A DNA stretch of 64,000 nucleotides from Pirellulaceae bacterium (lineage in GTDB: Bacteria; Planctomycetota; Planctomycetia; Pirellulales; Pirellulaceae). The stretch lies in the NCBI GenBank assembly GCA_029243025.1, contig JAQWSU010000047.1, positions 62,001 to 126,000 of the forward strand, in the 5' to 3' direction. A program made the translations under genes and the position numbers. Each line of letters begins with the position of its first letter. The first letter of the stretch is position 1. Shown here in pieces: positions 1 to 9,323 of this stretch. The notes under the pieces are model-generated. The model saw only the letters and a list, made by a program, of their open reading frames with translations, was not told the origin of the DNA and searched no databases.

Positions 1-157
1 CGACAGAAACTTTGGTCGATTCGGACCGCACCGCCAAAAAGTCTGACACGAATGGCCGTCGCCAGAAATAGATTGGACGAAAAGCGGAAAAAAACAAAAA
101 AAGCAGGTCCGAGAGTACGGCGAGAATCCATCGGCATTCAATGGTACAATCTTTAGA

Positions 158-3139
158 ATGCTACGCCACACCTTCTACTATCTCACCGTTGTGCCAGGAT
201 TTTCCGTCTGCCTCATGGCAACCTTCATCCTGTCGTCGCTTCCTGCTGGAAACTGCTGCGGACAGGCTCCCGATTTTTCCGAGGAGCTGCCACGCATCCA
301 ACCGCTCGAGCCAGCCGAAGCTATCAAGAGTTTTCGGCTGCAGTCCGGATTCAAGATCGAACAAGTTGCCAGCGAACCTCTTGTCACCGATCCCGTCGCG
401 ATCGCGTTTGATGAGAATGGGCGCCTGTACGTGGTTGAAATGCGAGGATATTCCGAGGACGAAAAACTACAGATTGGCCGGATCCGTCGACTGGAAGACC
501 AAGATGGCGATGGACAATTCGATCATAGCACGACCTACGTCGATGGCTTATCCTGGCCGACGGCCATCGCCTGTTACGACGGTGGCATTTTCGTCGCCGC
601 AGCGCCGCATATTTGGTACTACAAGGACCAAGATGGCGACGGACGAGCAGATGAATCTCGAATTGTCTTTGATGGATTCGGTCGCACCAATGTACAGGGC
701 CTGCTAAACACGTTTAAGTGGGGACTGGACCAACGTCTCTACGGCGCCACAAGCAGCAGCGGCGCGACCATCCAACGCACGAACGCGGCGCCAATTAATC
801 TTCGCGGTCGCGACTTCGCCTTTGACCCTCGCACGGAACGACTTACGCCCATCAGCGGCGGCGCTCAGCACGGCATGTCGTTCAATGGTTGGGGAGAACG
901 TTTTGTTTGCTCCAACAGTGATCACATCCAGTTCATTTGTTTCGAAGACCATTACATCAAACGCAATCCGTTCCTCGCACCTCCACCTACCCGACAAAGC
1001 ATCGCATCAGATGGCCCGCAGGCCAACGTTTTTCGCGCCAGCCCCGTCGAGCCATGGCGTGTCGTCAGAACGCGACTGCGCGTCGCAGGGGACGTGCCGG
1101 GCCCGGTGGAGGGGGGTGGCACAGCAGCCGGATACTTCACCGGCGCCACCGGTGTTACGATTTATCGTGGGGACGCCTGGCCGCACGACGAATATGACTT
1201 GGCGTTTGTCTGCGATGTTGGCAGCAATCTAATTCATCGCAAAAAACTACATCGAACAGGAATTTCCTATCAAGCCAATCGCATTGATGAAGGTGACGAG
1301 TTCTTGACCTCTACCGACATCTGGTTCCGTCCGGTTCAACTGGCAAATGGCCCCGACGGAGCACTCTATGTCGTCGACATGTATCGCGAAGTGATTGAAC
1401 ATCCCAAATCGCTACCACCAGTCATCAAGCGCCATCTTGATCTGACCAGCGGTCGTGAACGCGGTCGTATTTATCGAATTATCCCCGAAAGTTTTTCTCA
1501 AGAGTCGCCGGCCAAACTAGGTAACTTAAGCAATCCACAATTAGCCGAATTGCTTGACCATCCTAACGGCTGGCATCGTGAGACCGCCGCGCGGTTGCTC
1601 TGGGAACGCAACTATAATTCGGCCGTTCCGATCCTGAAACGTCTTGTCACAAAAGCCGCGCATCCGGAAGGTCGGATTCGTGCCTTACGCTCTTTAAAAA
1701 GTGCGAAACAGATCAGCCCAACGCTGCTGCACCAGGCTTTATCCGACCCGCACCCGCAAGTCCGCCGGCACGCGGTCCAGTTGACAGAAGAGCTACTTCC
1801 AACCTCCTCAAGGCTGACCAGCAAACTTTGTGCGATGACGGACGACCCGTCGCTACTTGTCCGATATCAACTGGCTTTTAGTCTGGGCAGAATCGGCGTC
1901 GCAGATCGAATTCAACCGTTAAGCGAATTGGCGAAACAAGATGCCAAGTCTCGCTACATGCGAGCTGCGATTCAGAGCTCACTCGGTTCGGGCTGTGGAG
2001 CGATGCTTGCCCACTTGGCCAAAGACCGAAGCTGGTGTCAGCAATCAAACAACTTACCCCTGATCCAACAATTGGTAACACAAATTGCTCGTCAACAAAC
2101 GGCGGGTGACATTCACGAATTAGAGCAATTGCTACAACGACTCCAACGCGAAAATGACGGTCTGGCAGCCACGATTCTAGCAAACCTCAATCCACCTGCC
2201 GAAAGTGAACTGGCCCGAACAATGACCACCGGTGTCTGGCTCCAGATTCGTGAGCAGATGCTGACAGAGGCGCGGCAATTCGCGCAGGATACCAACCAAA
2301 CATCTGCCCAACGCGTCGCTGCCATCGAGCGACTATCACTGGGCCAATTGGTTGATCAGACACCGTTGCTCACCGAGCTGATTTCACCGTCCGAAGATCT
2401 TCGTGTGCAGCTGGCTGCCGTCAATACACTAACTCAATTCAATCACCCCACCGTGGCCAACATTCTCATTGAAGCCTGGCCAACCTGTAGCCCCCAATTG
2501 CGCCGTCAAGTTTCCGACAAACTGATGACACGAACAAGTTGGCAGGAGCAATTGCTTGAGGCGTTCGAGTCTGGACGCATCGCCAGCGGCGACATCGACC
2601 TACCTCGTTGGAAATCTCTCCTCAAGGATAACTCGCCGATTCTCGCTCGATTGAATCAATTAACGGTCTCTACCGCTACGAGTGCGGACCGGCACAAACT
2701 TCTCAAACAGTATCAAGCCGCCTTGCAGCAAACGGGTGATCCGCACCGTGGCAAAAAACTGTTTTCGCAACACTGCGCCCGCTGCCATAAGGCAGATGAC
2801 ACCGGCTTCGAAATTGGGCCGAATCTGGCGGCAATGAAAAATCGTGGCAGGCAGGCAATCCTGACGAATGTCATCCTCCCCAATCAAGAAGTGAACCCTC
2901 AATATTTGTCCTACACGGTGACGACACAAGACGGACGCGTTCTTTCAGGAATGCTCACTGATGAAACGGCCACCTCGGTCACCATACGTCGCGATCAAGA
3001 AAATTCAGACACCCTACTGCGGGTGGATCTTGAAGAGCTGCGAAGTACAGGGCGATCGCTGATGCCCGAAGGCTTCGAAAAAGAAATCGACCCGCAGGGC
3101 ATGACCGATCTCATTTCCTTTTTGATGTCACTCAAGTAA
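158..3139 (+). CDS. PVC-type membrane-bound dehydrogenase with C-terminal heme-binding CxxCH domain
   Basis: This is a secreted planctomycete/verrucomicrobial oxidoreductase-like protein of 993 residues. A hydrophobic signal segment spans about residues 8-35. Residues about 45-450 form a beta-propeller dehydrogenase domain that includes DQDGDGQFD and DQDGDGRAD loops, which look calcium-binding. Residues about 455-850 are HEAT-like helical repeats. The C-terminal 130 residues are a c-type heme domain with CARCH at residues 873-877, followed by the GPNL and LMPEGF motifs usual for this family. Domain order and length fit the family well. In related organisms these proteins are thought to oxidise sugars or alcohols outside the cytoplasm; the substrate here is unknown. 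The ceramidase-like gene starts 7 nt downstream, so the two are probably co-transcribed. ATG 158 is chosen because it precedes the signal peptide directly. Confidence 0.9.
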   Translation: MLRHTFYYLTVVPGFSVCLMATFILSSLPAGNCCGQAPDFSEELPRIQPLEPAEAIKSFRLQSGFKIEQVASEPLVTDPVAIAFDENGRLYVVEMRGYSEDEKLQIGRIRRLEDQDGDGQFDHSTTYVDGLSWPTAIACYDGGIFVAAAPHIWYYKDQDGDGRADESRIVFDGFGRTNVQGLLNTFKWGLDQRLYGATSSSGATIQRTNAAPINLRGRDFAFDPRTERLTPISGGAQHGMSFNGWGERFVCSNSDHIQFICFEDHYIKRNPFLAPPPTRQSIASDGPQANVFRASPVEPWRVVRTRLRVAGDVPGPVEGGGTAAGYFTGATGVTIYRGDAWPHDEYDLAFVCDVGSNLIHRKKLHRTGISYQANRIDEGDEFLTSTDIWFRPVQLANGPDGALYVVDMYREVIEHPKSLPPVIKRHLDLTSGRERGRIYRIIPESFSQESPAKLGNLSNPQLAELLDHPNGWHRETAARLLWERNYNSAVPILKRLVTKAAHPEGRIRALRSLKSAKQISPTLLHQALSDPHPQVRRHAVQLTEELLPTSSRLTSKLCAMTDDPSLLVRYQLAFSLGRIGVADRIQPLSELAKQDAKSRYMRAAIQSSLGSGCGAMLAHLAKDRSWCQQSNNLPLIQQLVTQIARQQTAGDIHELEQLLQRLQRENDGLAATILANLNPPAESELARTMTTGVWLQIREQMLTEARQFAQDTNQTSAQRVAAIERLSLGQLVDQTPLLTELISPSEDLRVQLAAVNTLTQFNHPTVANILIEAWPTCSPQLRRQVSDKLMTRTSWQEQLLEAFESGRIASGDIDLPRWKSLLKDNSPILARLNQLTVSTATSADRHKLLKQYQAALQQTGDPHRGKKLFSQHCARCHKADDTGFEIGPNLAAMKNRGRQAILTNVILPNQEVNPQYLSYTVTTQDGRVLSGMLTDETATSVTIRRDQENSDTLLRVDLEELRSTGRSLMPEGFEKEIDPQGMTDLISFLMSLK

Positions 3140-3146
3140 ATAAGAT

Positions 3147-4553
3147 ATGAACATCATCGAAAAGCAGCTACCTCTCAAAACGGTCCGACACGGAATCGGA
3201 TTTTTGCTGGCAACGATCATTTGCTGCTGGCTGCCGCAAGAAAGTCCCGCCGCATGGCAAGCGGGCGTTGCACGGAAAGCGATTACCCCCAGCGAACCGA
3301 TCTGGATGGCTGGCTATGCCAGTCGAGACAAACCAGCGACAGGCAAGCTGACGGAGCTGTGGGCGAAAGTCTTGGTTCTACGTGATGATGACGGCCAACA
3401 AGCGGCGCTAATTTCGCTCGACTTAATCGGTATTGATCGAGCATTATCGCAATCCATTTGCAACCAATTGAGTCGTCGTTATGGACTGCGCCGTGAGCAG
3501 ATTGCCATCTGTTGCTCCCACACTCACACCGGCCCGGTTGTCGCAAAAAACTTGCGTCCTATGCATTTTGAAATGCTAACGGCCAAGCAACAGCAGCAGA
3601 TCGACGGCTATGCAGACTATTTAGAGCAAACGATTGTTAGCCTCGTTGGGCAATCAATCGCGGATCTCAGACAGGTCGATCTCTTTTGGGGTGAAGGCCG
3701 AGCGAACTTCGCAGTAAATCGCCGCAACAATCCCGAGCAAGATGTACCACGACTGAGAACGGAAAATCAATTGGTCGGACCGGTCGACCATGCGGTTCCC
3801 GTTTTATCGATTCGGGACGGAGAGCAGCAAAAAGCAATTGTCTTTGGCTACGCCTGCCACGCAACAGTCCTCAGTTCATACGAATGGTCCGGTGACTATC
3901 CCGGTTTTGCACAAATCGAAATTGAAGCCGCTTATCCCAATTGTGTCGCCATGTTTTGGGCAGGTTGTGGCGCAGACCAAAATCCGCTCCCTCGTCGCTC
4001 AGTCGAACTCGCTAAAGAGTATGGAACCACTTTGGCAAAAAGCGTCATCAGCGCAGTCAATGGTCCATTATCAAAAGTGGCAGGTAAGCTGGAAACAACT
4101 TATGAAGAAATCGACTTACCGTTCGACGAATTGCCCACTGAAAAAGAACTCGAGGACGAAGCAACGTCGAAAAATCGGTATCTGGCGGCACGCGCACGAA
4201 CCTTGTTGCAAAACATGAGGCAGGGCCATCCACTACCCCAAACCTACCCCTATCCGATCGCGCATTGGAAACTGGGGGATCAAGTGAGATTCGTACTACT
4301 GGGTGGCGAAGTGGTTGTTGACTTTGCAATAAAAACGAAGACACGATTTCCTGGAGCTTGGATCGCCGGTTACACCAATGACGTCATGGCCTATATCCCA
4401 TCCAAGCGAGTTTGGCTCGAAGGTGGATACGAAGGCGCCGGTGCAATGATGTATTACGGTTTGCCAACCCGTTGGCACAGTTCTGTTGAGGACGTAATCC
4501 ATGCCGAGATCGATCGTCAGTTAAAAGACGCAACTCCCAAGCAAAAGCCTTGA
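3147..4553 (+). CDS. Neutral/alkaline non-lysosomal ceramidase N-terminal domain protein
   Basis: The 468-residue product has an N-terminal signal peptide (about residues 15-36, ending near SPAAWQAG) and then a ceramidase-type N-terminal domain starting with VARKAITP. The HTHTG motif (His125 and His127) matches the zinc-binding region of that family. ANFAVNRRNN and ACHATVLSS are further family-like segments. Full neutral ceramidases are about 650-750 residues and have a C-terminal immunoglobulin-like domain; that domain is absent here, which is common in planctomycete paralogues. True ceramide hydrolysis is therefore unproven, and an amide or ester of another lipid or glycan is possible. It follows the dehydrogenase gene by 7 nt in a likely two-gene operon. 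Confidence 0.85.
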   Translation: MNIIEKQLPLKTVRHGIGFLLATIICCWLPQESPAAWQAGVARKAITPSEPIWMAGYASRDKPATGKLTELWAKVLVLRDDDGQQAALISLDLIGIDRALSQSICNQLSRRYGLRREQIAICCSHTHTGPVVAKNLRPMHFEMLTAKQQQQIDGYADYLEQTIVSLVGQSIADLRQVDLFWGEGRANFAVNRRNNPEQDVPRLRTENQLVGPVDHAVPVLSIRDGEQQKAIVFGYACHATVLSSYEWSGDYPGFAQIEIEAAYPNCVAMFWAGCGADQNPLPRRSVELAKEYGTTLAKSVISAVNGPLSKVAGKLETTYEEIDLPFDELPTEKELEDEATSKNRYLAARARTLLQNMRQGHPLPQTYPYPIAHWKLGDQVRFVLLGGEVVVDFAIKTKTRFPGAWIAGYTNDVMAYIPSKRVWLEGGYEGAGAMMYYGLPTRWHSSVEDVIHAEIDRQLKDATPKQKP

Positions 4554-4840
4554 TGGTGAAACAGGCCTGTGACGCCCCTCTCCGCCTCAACTGCCCACCA
4601 CTCGCTTCGGAGCCAGATCGGAGACAAAACCGTCTAAATGGAGCCAGCAGCAAGTTAAAAAAGTAAGCCACGCCGTCGGGAGGATCAGTTCGCGCATCGC
4701 GAGACGACCAATTGGTTACATGGAAACAGCTTCAACTGCCTGCAGGCGCATCCACAGACTCCATTTGCGAAACGTTGATCCACGCAGTTCCAAGCTCCTG
4801 ACTCGATAAAACGACCAGCAGCGTCACAAAGATTCCATTC

Positions 4841-6433
4841 ATGGCTTACGAATTTGTTACCGCTCAGCGCATTCGCGGCACGACGCCCCTGCTGTTGGCG
4901 GCATGTGCCATCACGACAGCCTTTTTCGTTTCCAATGACGCAACGGACAAACTACTCACCAACACACTTCTGCTGGCAATCGGAACAATCCTGTTCAGTG
5001 TGCCCATTGGTTCCAGCCTCGCTTTGCTCATTTATGGCTCGGATCTCCCCGGCCGTCGACTCTTTCGTGTTATCTTGCTCGCCCTGCTGTTCATGCCGGC
5101 TTATTTACAAGTTGCCGGTTGGAACGCAGGCTTCGGCCAGCAAGGTTGGTTCTCACGCCAAGTTCTACTTTCGGAAGCCGTTGCCTTGCTCGAGGGTTGG
5201 CGTGGAAGCATCTTTCTACACACGGTAGTCGCAATTCCCTGGGTAACGCTGATCGTTGGTGCTGGCATGCGACACATTCCTCGACATCTCACAGAGCAAG
5301 CACTACTCGACAGTCCCCCTTGGCAAACCTGCTTGTTTCTCACCCTCCCCTTGTGCTTGCCATCGTTAATCGCCGCCACTTTGTGGATCTTTGTGACGAC
5401 CGCATGCGAGATCACGATTACCGATGTGTACCAGGTTCGTACATTCGCCGAAGAAATCTACACGGGATTCGCCCTCGGTGACGACATTGGAGCCGCCCAA
5501 ATCCGTGCTTTGCCAGGAACGTTACTGATCGCAGGACTTTGTCTGGCAGCGTTAATCACTTGCCAAACCTTATCAACCACAGTGAGTCCAAATCGGATTA
5601 GCCGCACGTGGTTATTCCCCTGGGGGCGACTGAAATGGCTAGCATTCGCCATCACGATTCTGATCCTCCTGGTCTTGGTAGGTCTCCCTATTGGAAATCT
5701 TCTCTACAAAGCGGGTATTCAAGTCGAACAGTCAGGCGCCGAACGAATTCGAGAGTGGAGCCTGACGAAATGCATTTCGATTTTCGTCTCCAGTCCGCTA
5801 GATTTCGCCGAGGAATTTGGTTGGTCAACCGCTTTGGGCCAACTCACTGCCATCGCCGTCCTGATGGTAAGTCTGCCATTGGCTTGGTTCGCCCGACAGC
5901 ATCGCGGGGTGGCCAGTATCGGTTGGGCGCTCACCATCTTGGGACTCGCCATTCCGGGCCCGATTATCGCCTTGGGTCTTGGTCGCCTATTCAACCAACC
6001 CAATTCAGATTGGCTTTTTTATCTCTACGACCGCACCCTTGTCCTGCCGTGGTGCGCTCTGGCATTTCGAACTTTTCCTTTTGCGTTTCTGATTGCAACC
6101 TTCGCCGTCCAACGCGTTCCAGATCGGTTAATAGATGCCGCAAACATTGACGGCGCTGGACGATTCGCCCAATTGTTTTACGTCGTTCTTCCGCAGATTG
6201 GAACGTTGATCGCAAGCATCTGGATCGTCTCCTTTGCGATCGCCGTGGGAGACTTGTCAACAAGCATCCTGGCGGTTCCACCAGGTGTGACGACGGTCGC
6301 AATTCGCATTTTCAATTTGGTTCATTACGGAGTTGAAGATCAGCTTGCAGGACTCTGCCTCGTCACGATGCTTGGTTTCGTCGCAATTGCGGCAACTTGC
6401 ATTTGGTTGACCGCGGCCGAGGATACGGATTGA
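4841..6433 (+). CDS. ABC transporter permease, iron/thiamine type with two fused permease units
   Basis: This 530-residue integral membrane protein has about 12 hydrophobic segments. Each half carries one EAA-type loop that contacts the ATPase: EQALLDSPPWQ in the first half and DAANIDGAGRFAQ in the second, each followed by a LP-containing helix start. Length and duplication fit FbpB/ThiP-type permeases for ferric iron, thiamine or phosphonate uptake. No ATPase or substrate-binding protein gene lies beside it in the window; the neighbours are a ceramidase-like gene 287 nt upstream and a DUF1570 gene downstream. The partners must be elsewhere, and the substrate cannot be named from sequence. 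ATG 4841 has no strong ribosome-binding site. Confidence 0.85.
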   Translation: MAYEFVTAQRIRGTTPLLLAACAITTAFFVSNDATDKLLTNTLLLAIGTILFSVPIGSSLALLIYGSDLPGRRLFRVILLALLFMPAYLQVAGWNAGFGQQGWFSRQVLLSEAVALLEGWRGSIFLHTVVAIPWVTLIVGAGMRHIPRHLTEQALLDSPPWQTCLFLTLPLCLPSLIAATLWIFVTTACEITITDVYQVRTFAEEIYTGFALGDDIGAAQIRALPGTLLIAGLCLAALITCQTLSTTVSPNRISRTWLFPWGRLKWLAFAITILILLVLVGLPIGNLLYKAGIQVEQSGAERIREWSLTKCISIFVSSPLDFAEEFGWSTALGQLTAIAVLMVSLPLAWFARQHRGVASIGWALTILGLAIPGPIIALGLGRLFNQPNSDWLFYLYDRTLVLPWCALAFRTFPFAFLIATFAVQRVPDRLIDAANIDGAGRFAQLFYVVLPQIGTLIASIWIVSFAIAVGDLSTSILAVPPGVTTVAIRIFNLVHYGVEDQLAGLCLVTMLGFVAIAATCIWLTAAEDTD

Positions 6434-6514
6434 TTATGGAGTGTATAATAGAGTAGCTTTGGATTGCTTCAATCTGCGTACGTCCACCAATTCCTCCATG
6501 TAGAAAGCAAGATT

Positions 6515-7681
6515 TTGGATCGCACCCGTTTTCGACTCTTACTCTTCGCAATGCTTGGCCTACTCGCCTTGCCCAACTGGCCGACGTACGCCTTGGAAAC
6601 GGTAACGATCAACCAACAGGGGATCCAACAAATCCTATCGGGACGAATCCTCGTCGAAGCAGAAGACGGTGGCTTGCTGCTGGAAACTCAAGATCAAATC
6701 ATCTGGGTCATTCAGCCGAATGAAATCGAAAGTCGTCAACAAGACGAAACCGAATTCCAACCCGCCAAACGGACCGAACTGACAGCCGCCCTTCTGAAGG
6801 AGCTACCGCCCGGATTTCGCATTCACGAAACGGCCCATTATTCGATTTGCTACAACACATCCAAGGCTTATGCTCAGTGGTGTGGGGCCCTTTACGAACG
6901 ACTGCATCGCGCGTTCTATACGTTTTGGAAGAGTCGAGGTATTAAGCTCAAAGAAACAGGCCCGCTCGTCGCCGTCGTGTTTCGAGACAAAGCGGCATTT
7001 CGCGCGTATGGGCGATCCGAACTTGGTGAGGCAAGCGATTCCATCATTGGGTTTTATAGTCTCAAAACTAATCGAATCACTGCTTACGATCTCACCGGTA
7101 TCGAAGCGTTGCGAGCCCCAAAAGATCGCTCGGGCTCTTTGTCCCAAATCAGCCGAATGCTCACTCGTCCTGCTGCCGAACGGACCGTAGCCACCGTAAT
7201 CCACGAGGCGACCCATCAACTTGCGTTTAATAGTGGCTTGCAGACGCGATTTGCAGATAACCCATTGTGGTTAAGCGAGGGTTTAGCGATCTATTTTGAG
7301 TCTCCAGATTTGAAGAGCCGCAAAGGTTGGCGGCGAATCGGCGCAGTCAATCACTTTCGTTTAGGACAGATGCGAAACTATTTACCGCGTCGGCCGCAAG
7401 GTTCGTTGGCGAGCCTGCTGACCGACGACCAGCGTTTTCGGGACGCACGACAGGCGGATGATGCCTATGCTGAGGCGTGGTCGTTGTGTTACCACCTGAT
7501 CCGGAGTCGTCCAGATCAGTTCAAAGAGTATCTGGAAAAAATCGGCACAAAAACCCCGCTGGGCGTTGATAGTCCAAAAGTTCGCTTACGAGATTTCGAA
7601 GTCGCATTTGGTGAGAATGTGTCCGAAATCGACAAAGAATTTAGTAAGGCAATTCAGCAATGGCGGTCGTCAAAAAAATAG
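6515..7681 (+). CDS. DUF1570-type secreted zinc peptidase-like protein
   Basis: The protein has an N-terminal signal peptide (RTRFRLLLFAMLGLLAL, ending at PTYA). After an SHD1-like segment of about 60 residues it has a DUF1570 domain with a gluzincin-like HEATH motif at about residue 230. LWLSEGLAIYFE follows about 30 residues later and supplies the downstream Glu typical of gluzincins. A periplasmic or surface peptidase role is inferred; the family has no established substrate. The start is uncertain. TTG 6515 places a normal n-region in front of the signal core, TTG 6464 would add 17 residues, and ATG 6551 would cut off the basic n-region. A TATAAT sequence at 6444-6449 could be a -10 element, but no good -35 is visible. 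Confidence 0.8.
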   Translation: MDRTRFRLLLFAMLGLLALPNWPTYALETVTINQQGIQQILSGRILVEAEDGGLLLETQDQIIWVIQPNEIESRQQDETEFQPAKRTELTAALLKELPPGFRIHETAHYSICYNTSKAYAQWCGALYERLHRAFYTFWKSRGIKLKETGPLVAVVFRDKAAFRAYGRSELGEASDSIIGFYSLKTNRITAYDLTGIEALRAPKDRSGSLSQISRMLTRPAAERTVATVIHEATHQLAFNSGLQTRFADNPLWLSEGLAIYFESPDLKSRKGWRRIGAVNHFRLGQMRNYLPRRPQGSLASLLTDDQRFRDARQADDAYAEAWSLCYHLIRSRPDQFKEYLEKIGTKTPLGVDSPKVRLRDFEVAFGENVSEIDKEFSKAIQQWRSSKK

Positions 7682-7789
7682 AACACCACCGCAGCAAAAG
7701 TCCAAACCTGGAATCGGCTGCGGTTTAGCGGTATGATTCAGAGACACACACCGAATACTCGAATGAGCGCGATCAGGCCCTCCCACCAG

Positions 7790-7819
7790 CCACCTCTGTT
7801 CGCCACCTCTGTTCGCCAC
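7790..7819. repeat. 13-bp short tandem repeat (2.3 copies)
   Basis: The unit ccacctctgttcg occurs perfectly at 7790-7802 and 7803-7815, followed by ccac. It lies just upstream of the ribosome-binding site AGGAG of the Gfo/Idh gene. Confidence 0.85.
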
Positions 7820-7832
7820 AAAAGGAGCCCTC

Positions 7833-9149
7833 ATGACACGTCCAAATTCTGGGAATGACTCTCCCGCCTCCTCGCGGCGACAGTTCATGCGACAAACTTC
7901 AGCAGGAATTGCCGCCGGCGCAGTCGTGGGATCGCTCGCGAGCTCGCAAATGGTCCACGCTGCTGGCGACGAAACGATCAAGGTTGGCTTGGTCGGATGT
8001 GGGGGACGGGGCAGCGGCGCTGCGATTAATGCCATGCACGCTGACGAGAACATGAAGCTAACCGTCATGGCCGATTTGTTCGAAGATCGGCTGCAACGAA
8101 GTCGCCGCAACATTCGCACCTCCGCCGAATCGGAAAATATGGGCCACAAATTCGATGTGGCAGACGACCACTGTTTCAGCGGGTTTGATGCCTACAAACA
8201 GGTGATGCAGTCCGATGTGGACGTCGTGATCCTGGCAGCCACACCCCACTTTCGCCCCAAACATTTGGCAGCCGCCATCGATGCGGGCAAGCATGTTTTC
8301 TGTGAAAAGCCGGTGGCTGTCGACGGACCAGGTGTCCGAGAAGTCATGAAATCGGTCAAGAAAGCAAAAGAAAAGAATCTCAGCATCGTTTCAGGACTCT
8401 GCTGGCGATACGACCTGGGTGTTCGCGAAACGGTTCAGCGAATTATGGATGGCGCCATCGGCGACATTGTCGCAATCCATACCAATTATCTCGCCGGCAC
8501 CCTCTGGCATCGAGGTCGTAAGCCCGAGTGGTCGGAAATGGAATACCAGCTCCGAAATTGGATGTACTTCACTTGGCTCTCGGGTGACCACATCGTCGAA
8601 CAGCATATCCATAGCCTTGACAAAGCGGTTTGGCTGATGAATGACCAACTTCCCACACGTTGCTTCGGACTGGGTGGCCGACAGGTTCGTACCGGAGAAA
8701 AGTGGGGGAACATCTATGATCACCATGCTGTTTGTTACGAGTTCGATAACGGCCCTAAGGTGTTCTCATACACCCGGCAAATGACCAACTGCCACACGAA
8801 CGTCGATGACTACATTCTGGGAACCGGCGGCAAGGCCGCGTTGCTAAGTTTTGAAATCGATAGCGCGGGCGACAAGTGGAAATACGACGGTCCTCGCCCC
8901 AGCATGTACGACGTCGAACACAAAGAGCTTTTTGCAGGGCTCAGAAGTGGCAACCACATCAACAACGGCGAATACATGGCGCACAGCACGCTAATGGCGA
9001 TCATGGGCCGCATGGCCTGCTATACGGGCGAAGTCATCGAGGGCGAAAAGGCGTTGAATTCAACCGAAGATCTTCGCCCCAAATCCTACGAGTTTGGTGA
9101 TGTGCCTGTCCCGGCCGTTCCGATGCCCGGAATTACGCGGTTTTCATAA
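7833..9149 (+). CDS. Tat-exported Gfo/Idh/MocA-family oxidoreductase
   Basis: The 438-residue product starts with a twin-arginine signal (SRRQFMRQ, then a mildly hydrophobic Ala/Gly-rich stretch). It is followed by a Rossmann fold opening with KVGLVGCGGRGSG and the EKPVA motif of this NAD(P)-dependent sugar oxidoreductase family. The C-terminal half is the matching alpha/beta domain, with HIVEQHIHSLD as the probable catalytic segment. Members act on sugars, inositols or their derivatives; the planctomycete Tat-type paralogues are numerous and mostly uncharacterised. ATG 7833 has a good AGGAG site 8 nt upstream. The gene stands alone, with dnaA converging on it from the other strand. Confidence 0.92.
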   Translation: MTRPNSGNDSPASSRRQFMRQTSAGIAAGAVVGSLASSQMVHAAGDETIKVGLVGCGGRGSGAAINAMHADENMKLTVMADLFEDRLQRSRRNIRTSAESENMGHKFDVADDHCFSGFDAYKQVMQSDVDVVILAATPHFRPKHLAAAIDAGKHVFCEKPVAVDGPGVREVMKSVKKAKEKNLSIVSGLCWRYDLGVRETVQRIMDGAIGDIVAIHTNYLAGTLWHRGRKPEWSEMEYQLRNWMYFTWLSGDHIVEQHIHSLDKAVWLMNDQLPTRCFGLGGRQVRTGEKWGNIYDHHAVCYEFDNGPKVFSYTRQMTNCHTNVDDYILGTGGKAALLSFEIDSAGDKWKYDGPRPSMYDVEHKELFAGLRSGNHINNGEYMAHSTLMAIMGRMACYTGEVIEGEKALNSTEDLRPKSYEFGDVPVPAVPMPGITRFS

Positions 9150-9267
9150 TCGGCCTAGTCGGAATTGCGGCCACCGCCACGTGGCCGTCTGAACCACAGC
9201 CTTGATGGGGCACCTCCCTGACCGGCTTAAACACCGCATTCCTCCTGCGCGGGACGGGATTGCCACC

Positions 9268-9309
9268 GGGCCTCCGAAAAGCGGGGCCTCCGAAAAGCGG
9301 GGCCTCCGA
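9268..9309. repeat. 16-bp tandem repeat (2.7 copies)
   Basis: The unit gggcctccgaaaagcg occurs at 9268-9283 and 9284-9299, with a third copy truncated at 9300-9309. It sits between the convergent Gfo/Idh and dnaA genes, 15 bases beyond the dnaA stop. Confidence 0.85.
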
Positions 9310-9323
9310 CGGCTGGCATAATC

